This document shows positions 63,881 to 64,000 of a stretch of 64,000 nt of DNA, piece by piece. Location of the stretch: assembly GCA_017645305.1 (NCBI GenBank), contig JAGCPD010000006.1:36479-100478 (forward strand), read 5' to 3'. Under the pieces are notes generated by a model, which was not told the origin of the DNA, searched no databases, and was given only the letters and a program-made list of their open reading frames with translations. Within the stretch, counting starts at the first letter, position 1; every line of letters starts with the position of its first letter. The position numbers were made by a program, and so were the translations under genes. The DNA is from Bacteroidaceae bacterium (GTDB taxonomy: Bacteria; Bacteroidota; Bacteroidia; Bacteroidales; Bacteroidaceae).

Positions 63881-64000
63881 TTGAAATAATAGTATCCCAG
63901 CATCATTTTTCTTTTAAGTAATTCCAATTTTGCTCTTCCATACATTGTTCGTTTCACCTCCTTTAATTTGTTTACGAATCCCTCTGTTATCCCATTCCTG
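63863..64000. mobile_element. ISL3-type insertion sequence, left part (continues beyond window)
   Basis: The terminal sequence GGTTCTTTTGCAATTTAG (63863-63880) has the GGNTCTT start typical of ISL3-family inverted repeats. It is followed at once by the 3' end of a transposase on the minus strand. The 8 bases before it (63855-63862, ACCGTTTT) are the expected left half of the target duplication; the right half is outside the window. Confidence 0.7.
63877..64000 (-). CDS. ISL3-family transposase, C-terminal 40 residues
   Basis: The minus strand is open from the right edge to a TAA at 63877-63879. It encodes RNGITEGFVNKLKEVKR, then TMYGRAKLELLKRKMMLGYYYFN. The NGxTEGxxNKxKxxKRxxYG pattern is the conserved C-terminal end of ISL3-type DDE transposases, containing the final catalytic Glu. 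Its stop lies inside the truncated VWA gene's terminal codons. Confidence 0.8.
   Translation of the reverse strand, partial: RNGITEGFVNKLKEVKRTMYGRAKLELLKRKMMLGYYYFN

Overview
The window looks like a chromosomal segment of a Bacteroidales bacterium, most likely Prevotella or a close relative. Evidence seen in the sequence: start sites are preceded by the Bacteroidetes -7 box TANNTTTG, sometimes with TTTG 19-20 bases upstream. Ribosome binding sites are A-rich and mostly lack a Shine-Dalgarno sequence. There are many signal-peptide and lipoprotein genes, xylan-type glycoside hydrolases (GH115, GH43, GH97), Bacteroidetes-only domain families (DUF2490, DUF3822, DUF4956, DUF5683), and a short C-terminal motif of the form YDLSGR...GIYI.NGKK on secreted proteins. 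Base composition is mid-GC and fairly even.

Layout. 1-10200: a minus-strand pair, GH115 alpha-glucuronidase followed by a giant modular secreted protein that runs off the left edge. 10200-12450: a repeat-rich gap, then frr-rsgA (minus). 12500-17035: a plus-strand island with a VTC-type polyphosphate polymerase, a DUF4956 membrane protein, a DUF2490 barrel, a small secreted protein, a Cthe_2159-like beta-helix protein and an extremely Cys-rich lipoprotein. It lies between pyrH and frr, which commonly neighbour each other. 17100-18931: yraN-birA-pyrH (minus), divergent from tadA. 19003-31065 (plus): tadA, pepD, ridA, GH97, an alpha-2-macroglobulin-like giant and a fasciclin lipoprotein. 31124-38235 (minus): GH43 with FG-GAP repeats, two lipoproteins, tRNA-Leu(UAA), and pyrE-SRPBCC-argH. 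38286-43746: secreted proteins of unknown function, tandem repeats, a near-identical 60-bp inverted repeat pair and a 6S-like RNA candidate. 43747-51185: an outer-membrane barrel with an RGGFGG tail, the rsmD operon, a RecD-like helicase carrying an in-frame palindromic insert, and an HU-like gene behind a 22-bp repeat array. 51256-62377: alaS, a MerR-type regulator, rel/spoT, a lytic transglycosylase, DUF5683, parB, parA, surE and lpxB. 62378-64000: a strongly structured leader RNA with an intrinsic terminator, then a secreted Fn3/VWA gene cut off by an ISL3-type insertion sequence entering from the right edge.

How the genes work together. The core blocks are ordinary: translation (frr, rsgA, alaS, tadA, rsmD), pyrimidine and arginine synthesis (pyrH, pyrE, argH), chromosome segregation (parAB), stringent response (rel) and lipid A (lpxB). 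The accessory blocks are cell-surface glycan use (GH115, GH43, GH97) and surface proteins of unknown role. The most promising candidates for undescribed biology are: the VTC/DUF4956 island with its Cys-rich lipoprotein; the terminator-ended structured RNA at about 62663-62911; the 22-bp repeat array in the HU-like leader; and several small repeat families that have entered coding sequence in frame.

All protein functions are assigned by recognising motifs in the translations. No database search was run.
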